The notes: generated by a model from the sequence alone, not told the origin. A DNA stretch of 64,000 nucleotides from an uncultured Dehalococcoidia bacterium (GCA_958295515.1 CATQGW010000003.1:62001-126000), one strand, 5' to 3'. Numbered from the stretch's first letter, positions 12,412 to 21,331 are shown. Translations and numbers: made by a program.

Positions 12412-13864
12412 CGCAGCGCTGCTGCGGCTCGCTTCGCGCAATGCGGAGGCGGAACCGTACGTGGTGGGCGGCGCGCTGCGCGATGCGCTGCTGGGGATCG
12501 CAGCGGATGAAGTGGACATGGTGGTGGAGGGCGCGGAGGAGTGGGTAGCGGAAGCGGCGGCCTGTCTGGGCGCGCGCGCCACGCAGATCGGGCGCGAGCC
12601 GGAGGTGTGGCGGCTGGCGCTGGAGGATGGTTGGCTCGACATCGCCGAGCCGGTGGGCGACTTGGCGGCGGATCTGGCCAGGCGCGATTTCACGGTCAAC
12701 GCGATGGCCGCGCCGCTTGGCGCGTTCCTGTCGGGCGACTTGCAGGGCGCGCTGATTGATCCGCTCGGTGGACGCGAGGATCTGGCGGAGCGCCGCTTGG
12801 CGCTGGCGGCGCCCGCGGCGATCGCCGACGATCCGCTGCGGATCCTACGCGGCGTGCGCCTGGAAGCGACGCACGGGCTGCGGATGACCGCCGAGGCAGA
12901 GGCGGCCGCGCGTCGGCAGGCCGCCACGCTCAGCGACATCACCGCTGAGCGCGTTTGGCTGGAGCTTGCGCGAATCATGTCGCACGAGCAGGCCTCGCGC
13001 TCGGTGCGGCGGATGGAGGAGTTGGGCGCGCTGGACGCAATGTTCCCCGAACTGGCGCTGGGTCGCGGCGTGGATCAACGCCCGGTGCATCGGCGCGATG
13101 TCTTCAATCATCAGCTTGACGCGCTGGAGTGGCTCGACGCGCTGATTTCGCCTGAGTGCCCGCCGCAGCCGATGGCGGCGCGGCTATGGACGGAACTGTG
13201 GCGATCTGAGGCGTTTGCGGAGGCTGCTGCGCTGCGCGAGCAGCTCTGGGAGACGCGGCTGACGCTGCGGTTGGCGACGCTGCTGCACGACATTGGCAAG
13301 CCGCAGACGCGGCGCGTTGAGGCGGACGGACGGACGCGCTTTTTCGGCCACTCGGAGTTGGGCGCGGAGCTGGTTGAGGCGCGCCTGACGGCGCTGCGCG
13401 CGCCCGGCTCGGTGGTCCACACGGTGCAGACGCTGGTTCTCCACCATCTGCGGCCCGGGCAGGTGGCTGCGCCGGGGCGCGTGCCGACCGATCGGGCGCT
13501 CTACCGCTTTCACGTGGCGCTGGGCGAGCTGACTGCGCCGCTCTGTTGGCTGTTTCTGGCGGATAGTCTGGCTACGGTGGGCGGAGAGGCGCTCGCGCCG
13601 CGCTGGGCGGGCTACGTCGCCCACGTGGCGCGGATCGTGCATTGGCGTCCGCGCCGCCGCGTTGCTGCGCCGCGCCTGCTCAACGGGCGGGCGCTGATGG
13701 CGCTGACCGGGCTGCCGCCGGGTCCGGCTCTGGGCCGCATGCTCGACACGCTCGACGAAGCGTCGGCGGTTGGGGAGATCGAAACCACCGAGCAGGCGCG
13801 GGCGCTGGCGGTGCGGCTGGCCACATCGGCTCGCCGCGAAGCGAAAGGGGCGGGCGTTGACTGA
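12395..13864 (+). CDS. cca: CCA-adding / poly(A) polymerase family tRNA nucleotidyltransferase with HD domain
   Basis: 489 residues. The N-terminal nucleotidyltransferase head shows VVGGALRDALLG (GG motif at 25-26). The catalytic carboxylate pair appears as E39-V-D41 rather than the usual D-x-D. Residues about 95-160 hold RRDFTVNAMA and the conserved DPLRILRGVR, typical of class II CCA enzymes. An HD phosphohydrolase domain follows, with LLHDIGKP and FFGHSELGAE, as in the HD-containing family members. The likely role is 3'-CCA addition or repair on tRNA, with possible 2',3'-cyclic phosphodiesterase activity. A role in poly(A) addition cannot be excluded. Its stop overlaps the yajC start region. 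Confidence 0.85.
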   Translation: MTTKVDAALLRLASRNAEAEPYVVGGALRDALLGIAADEVDMVVEGAEEWVAEAAACLGARATQIGREPEVWRLALEDGWLDIAEPVGDLAADLARRDFTVNAMAAPLGAFLSGDLQGALIDPLGGREDLAERRLALAAPAAIADDPLRILRGVRLEATHGLRMTAEAEAAARRQAATLSDITAERVWLELARIMSHEQASRSVRRMEELGALDAMFPELALGRGVDQRPVHRRDVFNHQLDALEWLDALISPECPPQPMAARLWTELWRSEAFAEAAALREQLWETRLTLRLATLLHDIGKPQTRRVEADGRTRFFGHSELGAELVEARLTALRAPGSVVHTVQTLVLHHLRPGQVAAPGRVPTDRALYRFHVALGELTAPLCWLFLADSLATVGGEALAPRWAGYVAHVARIVHWRPRRRVAAPRLLNGRALMALTGLPPGPALGRMLDTLDEASAVGEIETTEQARALAVRLATSARREAKGAGVD

Positions 13865-14201
13865 AGTGATCCTGATCACCGTGCTGGTGGTGGCGGCGTT
13901 CTACATTTTTTTCATTCGCCCGACGCGCACGGAGGAGCGGCGTCGACAGCGCGATCTGACCGATCTGCGGGTAGGCGATCGAGTGTTGACGCGCGGCGGG
14001 CTGATCGCGGAGGTGGCGGGGGTGGAGACGCCGGAGGACGGGCCGATGATCGTGCTGCTGCGGCTGGCGGAGGGTGTGGTGGTGCAGGCGCGGACGGCGG
14101 CGATCGCGGAGCGGCTCTCGTCCTTCGACGATGAGGACGAGGACGACGAGGACGAGCGCGAGGATGGGTGGAATGGGGAAAACGATAAGAGGGCGCGGTG
14201 A
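13857..14201 (+). CDS. yajC: YajC-like preprotein translocase subunit
   Basis: 114 residues if started at TTG 13857 with GGGG upstream; GTG 13866 is an equally possible start. A single N-terminal membrane helix (ILITVLVVAAFYIFFIRP) is followed by the conserved R-R-x-x-D...L-x-V-G-D-R-V-L-T-R-G-G motif of YajC. The C-terminal tail is strongly acidic (runs of D and E). YajC associates with SecDF in the inner membrane and sits directly upstream of secD here, the usual order. The start overlaps the end of cca by 8 nt. The frame that continues further upstream inside cca is not coding. Confidence 0.88.
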   Translation: MTEVILITVLVVAAFYIFFIRPTRTEERRRQRDLTDLRVGDRVLTRGGLIAEVAGVETPEDGPMIVLLRLAEGVVVQARTAAIAERLSSFDDEDEDDEDEREDGWNGENDKRAR

Positions 14202-14307
14202 TCATAACTGAGGCCGCGCATACGCTTTGGGGACGCCCGCGCGTGACGGGCGGCACCCCGTCGCGGCTTGGCCGCGGTCAGGACTGCGCAAGGCGGACGC
14301 TCTAATC

Positions 14308-16044
14308 GTGAGACGGTTCCGCTTCCGCGACGCATACATCTGCACGCTGATCTTCATTCTGGCGGGCTTTGCGATTGCCGCCTCGTGGCCGGGCAATCCC
14401 TCGCGTTATCTGCCGAATTTCATTCCCTGGCCGGCCGGCGGGGGCGTGCAGGTGGGCGGCTGGGAGCGCAGCGAGTTTCGGCTGGGTCTGGACCTGGCGG
14501 GCGGCGTCTCGGTCACACTGGAGGTGGCGGGCGAGGCGGCCTCAGTGCGGCGCGGAGAATCGCTGAGCGGCTTTCTGGCCCGCGAAGGGGTCGCGCGCAA
14601 TGTGGTGATCGAGCTGAATCCGTCGCTGCGCGACTTGGATCCGGCGGACGACGATCAGCCCTTGCCTGCGGGGATCGACACGATCGTGCTGCCGTTGGAT
14701 GTGGACGAGGCGCAGCTGGAGGAGTCGGTTGAGGAGGCGCGGCGGATCATTGAGGAGCGGGTGAACGGCTTCGGGGTCTCGGAGGCGGAGGTGACGGTGG
14801 TTGGGGAGGATCGGATCAACGCGCAGATTCCGGGGGTGGACGCGGACGAGGCGTCAGGGCTGGTGGGCTCGACGGCGCGGCTGGAGTTCCGCGAGATCGA
14901 TCCGGTGCAGCGGGTGGTGCCGCCGCCGCTGTCGCCGCTCGACATCCGCGACGCGCTGGACGACCTCTGGATGCCCGCGGTGCGCGACGCTCCCGCCGAG
15001 TTCGGGCTGCGCTCACAGCCGTACTTCATCCCGGAGGCCGACGAGGACGTGATCGTGGTGGAGAGCGTGCGCTGGATTCCGGCGACGGGGATCACTGAGG
15101 TGGGGGAGACGGTGCAGCTGAGCGGTCGGCATCTGATCGCGAATTCGATTGCGCGGACGCTGGACGAATCAGCGACGCCGGCGCTGTCGTTCGAGTTCGA
15201 GGATGAGGGCGCGCGGCTGATGGAGCAGATCACGCGGCGGCTCGCGCCGGCGCAGGAGCCGCTCGGCATCTTCGTGGACCGCGAGCTGATCAGCAGCCCG
15301 CGGGTGAACGCGGTGATCGCGGATTCGGGGATCATCAACGGGTTGTCGGACGAGGACGCGATCACGCTGCGCCGGCAGCTGCGGGCGGGCGCGCTGCCGA
15401 TCAACCTGCGGGTGCTGCAGAACACCGAAGTGGCCGCGACGCTGGGCGCGGATTCGGTGGTGGAAACGGTGCAGGCGGGGCTGATCGCCTTTCTGGCGAT
15501 TGTGGTGTTCATGATCATCTACTACCGCGTGCCGGGCGTGTTGGCGGCGCTGGCGCTGATCGTCTACGCGGCGGGGGTGATGGCCACCTTCAAGCTGGTA
15601 CCGATCACGCTGACGCTGGCCGGCATCGCGGGTCTGGTGCTCTCGATCGGCTTCGCGGTGGATGGCAATGTGCTGGTCTTCGAGCGGCTCAAGGAGGAGC
15701 TGCGGCTGGGGCGCAGCCTCAACGGAGCGGTCGAGACGGCCTGGGCGCGGGCCTGGCCGGCGATCCGCGACGCCAACGTGTCCACGCTGATCACGGTCAC
15801 AATCCTCTGGCTGTTCGCGGACGCGCTCAACCAGAACCTGATCAAGTCCTTCGCGCTGGCGCTGCTGGTCGGCACCGGCTTCAGCTTCGTGACGGTGATG
15901 ACGGTCACGCGGACATTCATGAACCTGCTGGTCAGCTCGCGTTGGGCGACCAGCTCGCGGATGCTCGGGGTGCGCGAATTAGTTGTGCTGGAAGAGCCGC
16001 GCCGGCGGCGGCGCGGGCAAGGAACGGCGGACGCCAATGATTGA
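14308..16044 (+). CDS. secD: Protein translocase subunit SecD
   Basis: 578 residues from GTG 14308, chosen because the first membrane helix starts within a few residues (FRDAYICTLIFILAGFAIAA). An upstream TTG at 14227 would add 27 charged residues. The D1 signature GLDLAGGVSVTLEV follows the helix. The large periplasmic P1 domain spans roughly residues 100-370, and five further membrane helices follow, with the motif GLVLSIGFAVDGNVLVFERLKEE near the fourth and fifth. SecD and SecF use the proton-motive force to pull exported proteins through SecYEG. The stop overlaps the secF start by 8 nt. Confidence 0.95.
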   Translation: MRRFRFRDAYICTLIFILAGFAIAASWPGNPSRYLPNFIPWPAGGGVQVGGWERSEFRLGLDLAGGVSVTLEVAGEAASVRRGESLSGFLAREGVARNVVIELNPSLRDLDPADDDQPLPAGIDTIVLPLDVDEAQLEESVEEARRIIEERVNGFGVSEAEVTVVGEDRINAQIPGVDADEASGLVGSTARLEFREIDPVQRVVPPPLSPLDIRDALDDLWMPAVRDAPAEFGLRSQPYFIPEADEDVIVVESVRWIPATGITEVGETVQLSGRHLIANSIARTLDESATPALSFEFEDEGARLMEQITRRLAPAQEPLGIFVDRELISSPRVNAVIADSGIINGLSDEDAITLRRQLRAGALPINLRVLQNTEVAATLGADSVVETVQAGLIAFLAIVVFMIIYYRVPGVLAALALIVYAAGVMATFKLVPITLTLAGIAGLVLSIGFAVDGNVLVFERLKEELRLGRSLNGAVETAWARAWPAIRDANVSTLITVTILWLFADALNQNLIKSFALALLVGTGFSFVTVMTVTRTFMNLLVSSRWATSSRMLGVRELVVLEEPRRRRRGQGTADAND

Positions 16045-17230
16045 TTTCATCGGTCGCCGCCGCATCTACGCGGTCTTCTCGCTGTTGATGCTGGTGCCGG
16101 CGCTGCTCGGCCTGGCGATCTGGCAGTTCGAGCCGGGTCTGGACTTCGCGGGCGGGCTTGAATCCGAGGTGCGCTTCCTGCGCGATATCGAGGCCGCCGA
16201 CGTCGAAGCCGCGATCGGCGGCGTTTCGCGCCCTGACGGCGCTTCGCTCGACGTAGCGGCCGGCGACGACGGTGAATTCATCGTCGAGCTTTCGTTGGCC
16301 TCCGCGGACGCCGAGGCGTCGAGCGAGACGAGCAGCGCGCTGCTGACGGCGATTACGGACGCGCTGGGCGCAACGGATGTCGACGACGCGGCGATCGACG
16401 AGAACGGCGCGCGCTACGAAATCTGGTTCGCCGCGCCGACCACGCAGGACGAGGTGCGGGCGGCGCTGGAGACGGTGAACCTGGGCGGGGCGCGGATTCA
16501 GTCGACCGCGTCCGACACATTCCGGATTCGCGTCGAGCAGCCGGAGGACGGCGACCTTGAGGGGCTGCGCCGGCGGATCAACGACTCGCTGCGCACCGAG
16601 ATCGGGCCGATCGTGGTGCTGCAATCGTCGTCGGTCTCCGGCGTGCTCTCGACGGAGATCGCGCGCGACGCGGGGATTGCGCTGGCAGTCGCAGCGGGCG
16701 CAATCCTGATCTACATCTCGCTCGCCTTCCGGCGGCTGCCCAACCCCGTGCTCTACGGCTCGGCGGCGATTGTCGCGCTGCTGCACGACATCACGCTGGT
16801 CGCCGGCGCGTTCGCGATCGGGGGGCAGGTGGCAGGGTTGGAGGTCAACGCGATGTTCGTGACCGCGCTGCTGGCGATCATCGGCTACAGCGTGAATGAC
16901 ACGATCGTGGTGTTCGACCGCATCCGCGAGAATCTGTTACTGGACCCGCGCGAGGATTTCCGGCACGTAGTGAACGCGGCGATCACGCAGTCGCTGGGGC
17001 GCTCGCTCAACACCTCAATCACGGTAGTGCTGGCGCTGCTGGCGCTGCTGCTGATCGGCGGCGTCACCGTGCGTCCGTTCGTAGTGGTGTTGCTGATTGG
17101 CACCGCGGCCGGCACCTACTCGTCAATCGCCGTCGCCAGCCAGCTGCTGGTGCTCTGGCAGGACGGCACCCTGCCGCGCTTCCTCCGTCTAGGCGGCGAG
17201 CGCCGCGTAGTCCGCTCGCGCCGCGCGTGA
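16037..17230 (+). CDS. secF: Protein translocase subunit SecF
   Basis: 397 residues from ATG 16037. A first membrane helix (YAVFSLLMLVPALLGLAIW) leads to the GLDFAGG motif, then a periplasmic domain of about 200 residues that is longer than in E. coli SecF, then five helices with GYSVNDTIVVFDRIREN and the RSLNTSITV segment diagnostic of SecF. It partners with SecD. The final helices end just before a basic C-terminal tail (RVVRSRRA). This is the last gene of the run; a repeat-rich 297-nt spacer follows. Confidence 0.95.
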   Translation: MIDFIGRRRIYAVFSLLMLVPALLGLAIWQFEPGLDFAGGLESEVRFLRDIEAADVEAAIGGVSRPDGASLDVAAGDDGEFIVELSLASADAEASSETSSALLTAITDALGATDVDDAAIDENGARYEIWFAAPTTQDEVRAALETVNLGGARIQSTASDTFRIRVEQPEDGDLEGLRRRINDSLRTEIGPIVVLQSSSVSGVLSTEIARDAGIALAVAAGAILIYISLAFRRLPNPVLYGSAAIVALLHDITLVAGAFAIGGQVAGLEVNAMFVTALLAIIGYSVNDTIVVFDRIRENLLLDPREDFRHVVNAAITQSLGRSLNTSITVVLALLALLLIGGVTVRPFVVVLLIGTAAGTYSSIAVASQLLVLWQDGTLPRFLRLGGERRVVRSRRA

Positions 17231-17527
17231 GCGTTGCCTTCGTCGTTCTCACCCATTCCTCCGCCATTTTCCGCCTCCCCCTCCGTCATTCCCTCCTCCC
17301 CCTCCGTCATTCGCGCCTCCCTCTCCGTCATTCGCGCCTCCCTCTCCGTCATTCCCGCGAAAGCGGGAATCTCGTGGCGCGGCTTGGGAGGTTGCGCGGG
17401 GAGATTCCCGCTCGGTGGCGGGAATGACGGAAGGGGGAAGCGGGATTGGCGCCGGTCACGGCGAGATACCCGCGGCAAGCGCGGGTATGACGGAGTAAGC
17501 AAGCGCGGGTATGACGAAAGAAAGGAG
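17231..17527. repeat. Repeat-filled spacer between secF and selB (convergent genes)
   Basis: No gene is supported here. From about 17274 to 17360 a roughly 21-nt unit built on CTCCGTCATTCSCGCCTCC is repeated about four times. From 17348 to 17428 there is an inverted pair of palindrome family A, GTCATTCCCGCGAAAGCGGG plus AATC in one arm and the reverse form GATTCCCGC...GCGGGAATGAC in the other, separated by about 31 nt. At 17463-17494 there is one copy of palindrome family B (CGAGATACCCGCGGC...GCGGGTATGAC). The hairpins sit between two converging genes and may also end transcription. Open frames here only translate the repeat. Confidence 0.85.
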
Positions 17528-19396
17528 TTAGCCGTCGCGGAGGATGCGGTGGTCGCCGATGCGGCGGGTGATGCGGCGGCGGTCGGTGTCTTCTAGGAAG
17601 GCTTGGGCGATTTTGCGGCTGGTGCCGATTTGGTCGCGGATTTCGGCTAGCGTCGCGCGTTCTGTTTCTGTGAGCAGGGCTCGCGTTTGCGCGACCATCT
17701 CGTTGTAGACGCTGCGCAGCAGCACGACGCCCTGGTTGAGGCGCACGATCTCGCCGCGCGACTCGAGGTATTGGAGCAGCGGCGGGTCGATATCCGGCAC
17801 AGTGTCGGGGCGGACGCCCTGCTCGCGCAGGCGGGCGAGCAGGGACTCGATCTGCGACTGTGCCTCGTCGGAGAGTTCGGGGGTGCGGTTGGGCAGGTCG
17901 AGCATGCCCTCGGAGGAGGCGAGCGTTTCGGTGTCCAGCAGTTGGCGTTCGAGCACGGCGAAGGCGCGCGGGGGGAGATTGAGGCGGCTGCGCAGGTCTT
18001 CGCGGGGGATGCCGCCGCTGAGCGGCTGACGCTCCACGGCGTCGGCGACGATCCGTCGGCTGCGCTGCTGTAGGGCGGCATAGCCGGCGTCGGTGGCGAG
18101 CGTTGTGGAGTCTCCGCGTTGGCCGTCGTCGAGCGCCACGACTGCGCCGGCCTCGAGCTGGCGCTGGAGCGCGGCTTCGGCTGCGGCGTCGGCCAGCTGT
18201 AGGCGGTCGCGCAGCGCGGACCAGGCGATCGGCTCGTGGCGCTGGAGCATCGTCAGCAGCGTGTCGTCGGGCGAGCCGTCCAGCAGGCGTTGCAGCGCCT
18301 CGAGCGTGGAGGCTTCGTTGCGGTGGTGGCGTCGGGGGCGGGTGTCCACGATGCGTCCACCGGCCAGCGTCGCGTCGCCGCTGCGTAGGACGAAGTGGTC
18401 GCCGCGCGCGGCGGCGACGGGCTCCGCGAGCCGCAGCTGCGCCCAGCTGCGTTCACCGGGTTCAAGCGCGTCGCCTTCGAGCAGGCGCACGCGCGCCTCA
18501 ACCTCGGCGGCGCCGACATGCAGGGTGAGCGTGGTGTTGTGGCGCAGCGGGCGGGGCAGGCGCGCGACGACGCGCAGTCGCACATCGACGGCCTGCGTGG
18601 CGTGCAGCCAGCCGGGGGCGGTGAGCACCATCCCGCGGCGCAGCTCGGAAGCGGCGACGCCGCCGAGGTTGGCGGCGGTGCGCGCGCCCGGCTCGGCCGT
18701 CTCGATGCTCTGCTCGTGGCTTTGCAAGCCGCGGATGCGCGCGGTGATCCCGGCGGGCTCGACCACCACGGAGTCGCCCAGCTCGAGCGGGCCATCGATC
18801 AACGTGCCGGTGACGACGGTGCCGAAGCCGGAGATGGAGAACGCGCGGTCGATGGGCAGCCGCGGACGGTCGATGTTGGACACTTCGCCCAGCGAGTCGA
18901 GCGCCGCGTCGAGCGTCTCGCGCAGCAGCTCGAGGCCATCGCCGCTGATGCCGGAGCAGGGCACGATCGGCGCGTCGGCGAGGCTGGTTTCGGCGAGCAG
19001 CTCGCGCACGTCGTCTTCAACCAGCTCGAGCCATTCGTCGTCCACCAGATCGCACTTGGTCAGCGCGACGACGCCGTGTTGCAGGTCGAGCAGGTCGAGG
19101 ATGTCGAGGTGCTCGCGGGTCTGGGGCATCACGCCTTCGTCGGCGGCGACGACCAGCAGCGCGAGGTTGATGCCGCCCACGCCGGCCAGCATGTTTTTGA
19201 TGAAGCGCTCGTGGCCGGGCACATCGACGATGCTGACCTCGCGTCCGCTGGGCAGGGTGGTCCAGGCGAAGCCGAGGTCGATGGTCAGGCCGCGCGCCTT
19301 TTCCTCTTCCCAGCGGTCGGGATCGATCCCGCTGAGCGCCTGCACCAGCGTGCTTTTGCCGTGATCAACGTGGCCGGCGGTGCCGATGACGAACAT
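17528..19396 (-). CDS. selB: Selenocysteine-specific translation elongation factor SelB
   Basis: 622 residues from ATG 19396. GTPase motifs: G1 GHVDHGKS (8-15), switch region RGLTIDLGF, G3 DVPGH (58-62), G4 TKCD (113-116). EF-Tu-like domains 2 and 3 follow, then a C-terminal tail of winged-helix repeats (about residues 400-622) that recognises the SECIS hairpin. The RGLTIDLGFAW switch I sequence is typical of SelB rather than EF-Tu. SelB delivers Sec-tRNA to in-frame UGA codons, so this genome should encode selenoproteins. selA, selC and selD are not in the window, and I saw no convincing UGA-interrupted gene. Confidence 0.95.
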   Translation of the reverse strand: MFVIGTAGHVDHGKSTLVQALSGIDPDRWEEEKARGLTIDLGFAWTTLPSGREVSIVDVPGHERFIKNMLAGVGGINLALLVVAADEGVMPQTREHLDILDLLDLQHGVVALTKCDLVDDEWLELVEDDVRELLAETSLADAPIVPCSGISGDGLELLRETLDAALDSLGEVSNIDRPRLPIDRAFSISGFGTVVTGTLIDGPLELGDSVVVEPAGITARIRGLQSHEQSIETAEPGARTAANLGGVAASELRRGMVLTAPGWLHATQAVDVRLRVVARLPRPLRHNTTLTLHVGAAEVEARVRLLEGDALEPGERSWAQLRLAEPVAAARGDHFVLRSGDATLAGGRIVDTRPRRHHRNEASTLEALQRLLDGSPDDTLLTMLQRHEPIAWSALRDRLQLADAAAEAALQRQLEAGAVVALDDGQRGDSTTLATDAGYAALQQRSRRIVADAVERQPLSGGIPREDLRSRLNLPPRAFAVLERQLLDTETLASSEGMLDLPNRTPELSDEAQSQIESLLARLREQGVRPDTVPDIDPPLLQYLESRGEIVRLNQGVVLLRSVYNEMVAQTRALLTETERATLAEIRDQIGTSRKIAQAFLEDTDRRRITRRIGDHRILRDG

Positions 19397-19420
19397 GGCC
19401 TCAGCCTAATCGGGCGGCGC

Positions 19421-19430
19421 GGGTAGCCTG
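19421..19430 (+). promoter_or_regulatory. Candidate -10 element upstream of the quinone oxidoreductase gene
   Basis: GGGTAGCCTG holds the hexamer TAGCCT (19424-19429), ending 28 nt before the ATG. It matches the GGGTANNCTG pattern seen before purE and clpP. No -35 box is evident. Confidence 0.3.
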
Positions 19431-19457
19431 TGCGAGGTTCAACGAGGAGGGCGGACG

Positions 19458-20447
19458 ATGAAGGCGATTGTCGTAGATGCGCCGGGCAAGACCGCGGATT
19501 CGCTGCGGATTGCGGAAGTGCCGGACCCGGTCGCGGGCGACGAGGAAGTGCTGCTGCGGGTACACGCGAGCGCGCTGAACCGGGCGGACATGATGCAGCG
19601 GATGGGCGGGTACCCGGCGCAACACGGGGCCTCGGAGGTTCTGGGGCTGGAGCTGGCCGGCGAGGTGCTTGAGGTGGGCTCGCGGGTGCGCTCACTCTCC
19701 GTGGGGGATCGGGTGTACGGGCTGAGCGGCGGCGGCGGGTACGCGGAGCTGGCAACGCTGCACGAGTCGCTGGCGATGCCCATCCCGGAGGGGATGAGTT
19801 ACCGCGAGGCGGCCTCGATCCCGGAGGTGTTCTTCACGGCCAATACGGCGGTGCGGACGCTGGGTGAGACGAAGCCGGGGGAGCGTCTGCTGGTCCACGC
19901 CGGGGGCAGCGGGGTAGGGATCGCGGCGATCCAGATTGGGCGGTTGATTGGCGCGGAAGTCTGGATCACGGCGGGCAGCGCGGAGAAGTGCGAGCGCGCT
20001 GCGGAGCTGGGCGCGCAGGTGACGATCAACTACCGCGAGGAGTCGTTTGCCGATGTGGTGCGGGAGCGCACGGACGGTCGCAGGGTGGACGTGATCCTCG
20101 ATGTGATCGGGCGAGATTACTGGGATGCCAATCTGCGCTCGCTGGCGACGGCTGGTCGTCTGGTGCTGGTCGGTCTGATGGGCGGCGCGCAGACGGAGAC
20201 CAACCTGGGGCTGATTCTGAGCAAGCGGCTGCGGATTATGGGCACGGTGATGCGCTCGCGTCCGCTGATCGACCGGGCGGCGATCACGCGCGATTACCGC
20301 GAGCATCTGGAGCCGGCGATTGTGGCGGGGCAGATGTGCCCGATCATCGATTCGGTGTTTCCGCTGCGCGAAGCGGCGGCGGCGCATCAGTACATGGCCG
20401 AGAACCGCAACTTCGGGAAGATTTTGCTGGATTGCCTCGATGCATAA
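19458..20447 (+). CDS. NAD(P)H:quinone oxidoreductase, zinc-independent MDR family (PIG3-like)
   Basis: 329 residues with AGGAGG 7-12 nt upstream of the ATG. The N-terminal GroES-like domain carries ALNRADMMQRMGGYP and GLELAGEVLEVG, matching the PIG3/TP53I3-type quinone reductases. The Rossmann domain follows with HAGGSGVGIAAIQIGRLIGA and the NADP-binding region AGSAEKCERAAELGA. The cysteine-rich zinc loop of alcohol dehydrogenases is absent. The likely activity is NADPH-dependent one-electron reduction of quinones; the substrate is not determined. The gene is divergent from selB (61-nt gap) and converges on the toxin gene. Confidence 0.88.
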   Translation: MKAIVVDAPGKTADSLRIAEVPDPVAGDEEVLLRVHASALNRADMMQRMGGYPAQHGASEVLGLELAGEVLEVGSRVRSLSVGDRVYGLSGGGGYAELATLHESLAMPIPEGMSYREAASIPEVFFTANTAVRTLGETKPGERLLVHAGGSGVGIAAIQIGRLIGAEVWITAGSAEKCERAAELGAQVTINYREESFADVVRERTDGRRVDVILDVIGRDYWDANLRSLATAGRLVLVGLMGGAQTETNLGLILSKRLRIMGTVMRSRPLIDRAAITRDYREHLEPAIVAGQMCPIIDSVFPLREAAAAHQYMAENRNFGKILLDCLDA

Positions 20448-20457
20448 GGCGGCGTGT

Positions 20458-20760
20458 TCAGTCGCCGTCTGAGGGGGTGAAGCGCAACCCGACGTAGATG
20501 GCGAGCAGCTCTACGACGAGCGGCTTCAGAAAGCGAAACGTGATCGCGACATCTCCTCGGAGCATCAGGTGGTCGCCCGGTTCGTAGCCTTCACCGCCGG
20601 CGATCTCGAATACCGACGGGTTCGCAGAGGTTGGATCGTGCAAGAGAGACTCGATCGCGCGCTGCGCGCGTTCACGATGTTGTCTGGAGAGTCCGCGTAG
20701 ATCCTCGCGCGCGCCCGGGGAATAGACCAAGTCGTAGCCGGCCGGCCCGTCGGTCACCAC
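20458..20760 (-). CDS. RelE/ParE-like toxin, second gene of a Panacea-type toxin-antitoxin pair
   Basis: 100 residues from GTG 20760 (a second GTG follows directly). The fold pattern is that of RelE/ParE: YDLVYSPGAREDLRGLS, a helix with RAQRAIESLLHDP, a central G-G-E-G-Y-E-P-G-D-H loop and final strands ITFRFL and ELLAIYVGLRF. RelE members cleave mRNA on the ribosome and ParE members poison gyrase; the sequence does not tell which applies. It starts 7 nt inside the end of the upstream Panacea-domain gene, the classical coupling of antitoxin then toxin. An open frame extends upstream of the chosen start but is a shadow of the antitoxin gene. Confidence 0.68.
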   Translation of the reverse strand: MVTDGPAGYDLVYSPGAREDLRGLSRQHRERAQRAIESLLHDPTSANPSVFEIAGGEGYEPGDHLMLRGDVAITFRFLKPLVVELLAIYVGLRFTPSDGD

Positions 20761-21317
20761 CGGATCGGTGGGTGGGGGACTCCGCGCCCCGCGTCCAGCT
20801 GCGCCCGCCCGACGCGGGTCTTGCGGAGCAATTCGGGGTGCGCGCGCAGCAGTTCCATGGCTTGCTCCTGCGAAATCGGCTCCAGCGGATCGTCGGCCGT
20901 GTTTCGGACGAGCGGGCTGTAATCCGCGCACAGATCGTCGAAACTCAGCGTTGCGTCAACGCCGCCGGCCAGCGCGTTGCGCCAGGCCGTCCCATCACGC
21001 GCCGTTGCTGCCAGCCTGTCCGTCGACCAGTCGCCAAACTGTTGGTGGACGTACTCGACGACGCTGCCCACACCGTGGGTAGGCGGTGGTCCGGCGTCGA
21101 GCGGGCGCTGTCGGCAATCGCGCGCCGACAGCCCGCGGATGATGGGGCCCTGCTCACCCGCTTCGATGGGGCCGACGAACAGCGGCTCGTAGTAGAGCGC
21201 GACGGCGAACCCTTGGGCGATGCAGGCGAGCGCCTGGAGTCGAGGCAAATCGAGCCTCTGCCCGTCCCGGTCGGCAAGACAGGAAAACCAGGCGGCTACG
21301 CGCGAGAGCGGGATCAT
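20754..21317 (-). CDS. Panacea-domain (SocA-like, DUF4065) protein, probable antitoxin
   Basis: 187 residues from ATG 21317, with a strong AGGAGGAG Shine-Dalgarno about 10 nt upstream. Residues 1-75 match the Panacea domain: VAAWFSCLADRDG, then LPRLQALACIAQGFALALYY-like helices and LFVGPIEAGEQGPII, where the conserved E-A-x-x-x-G-P-V-I signature is expected. The C-terminal half (about 110-187) is not recognised and probably contacts the toxin. Panacea domains are known as interchangeable antitoxin modules that neutralise unrelated toxin folds. Here the partner would be the RelE/ParE-like protein encoded immediately downstream with a 7-nt overlap. A much longer open frame covering hemW in antisense phase was discarded. 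Confidence 0.72.
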   Translation of the reverse strand: MIPLSRVAAWFSCLADRDGQRLDLPRLQALACIAQGFAVALYYEPLFVGPIEAGEQGPIIRGLSARDCRQRPLDAGPPPTHGVGSVVEYVHQQFGDWSTDRLAATARDGTAWRNALAGGVDATLSFDDLCADYSPLVRNTADDPLEPISQEQAMELLRAHPELLRKTRVGRAQLDAGRGVPHPPIRW

Positions 21318-21331
21318 GATGCTCCTCCTGC

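Noticed and set aside
17234..17596. Short plus-strand protein in the secF-selB spacer
   Set aside because: The translation is mainly repeat-derived (SVIRASLSVI, SVIPAKAG) and it overlaps the end of selB.
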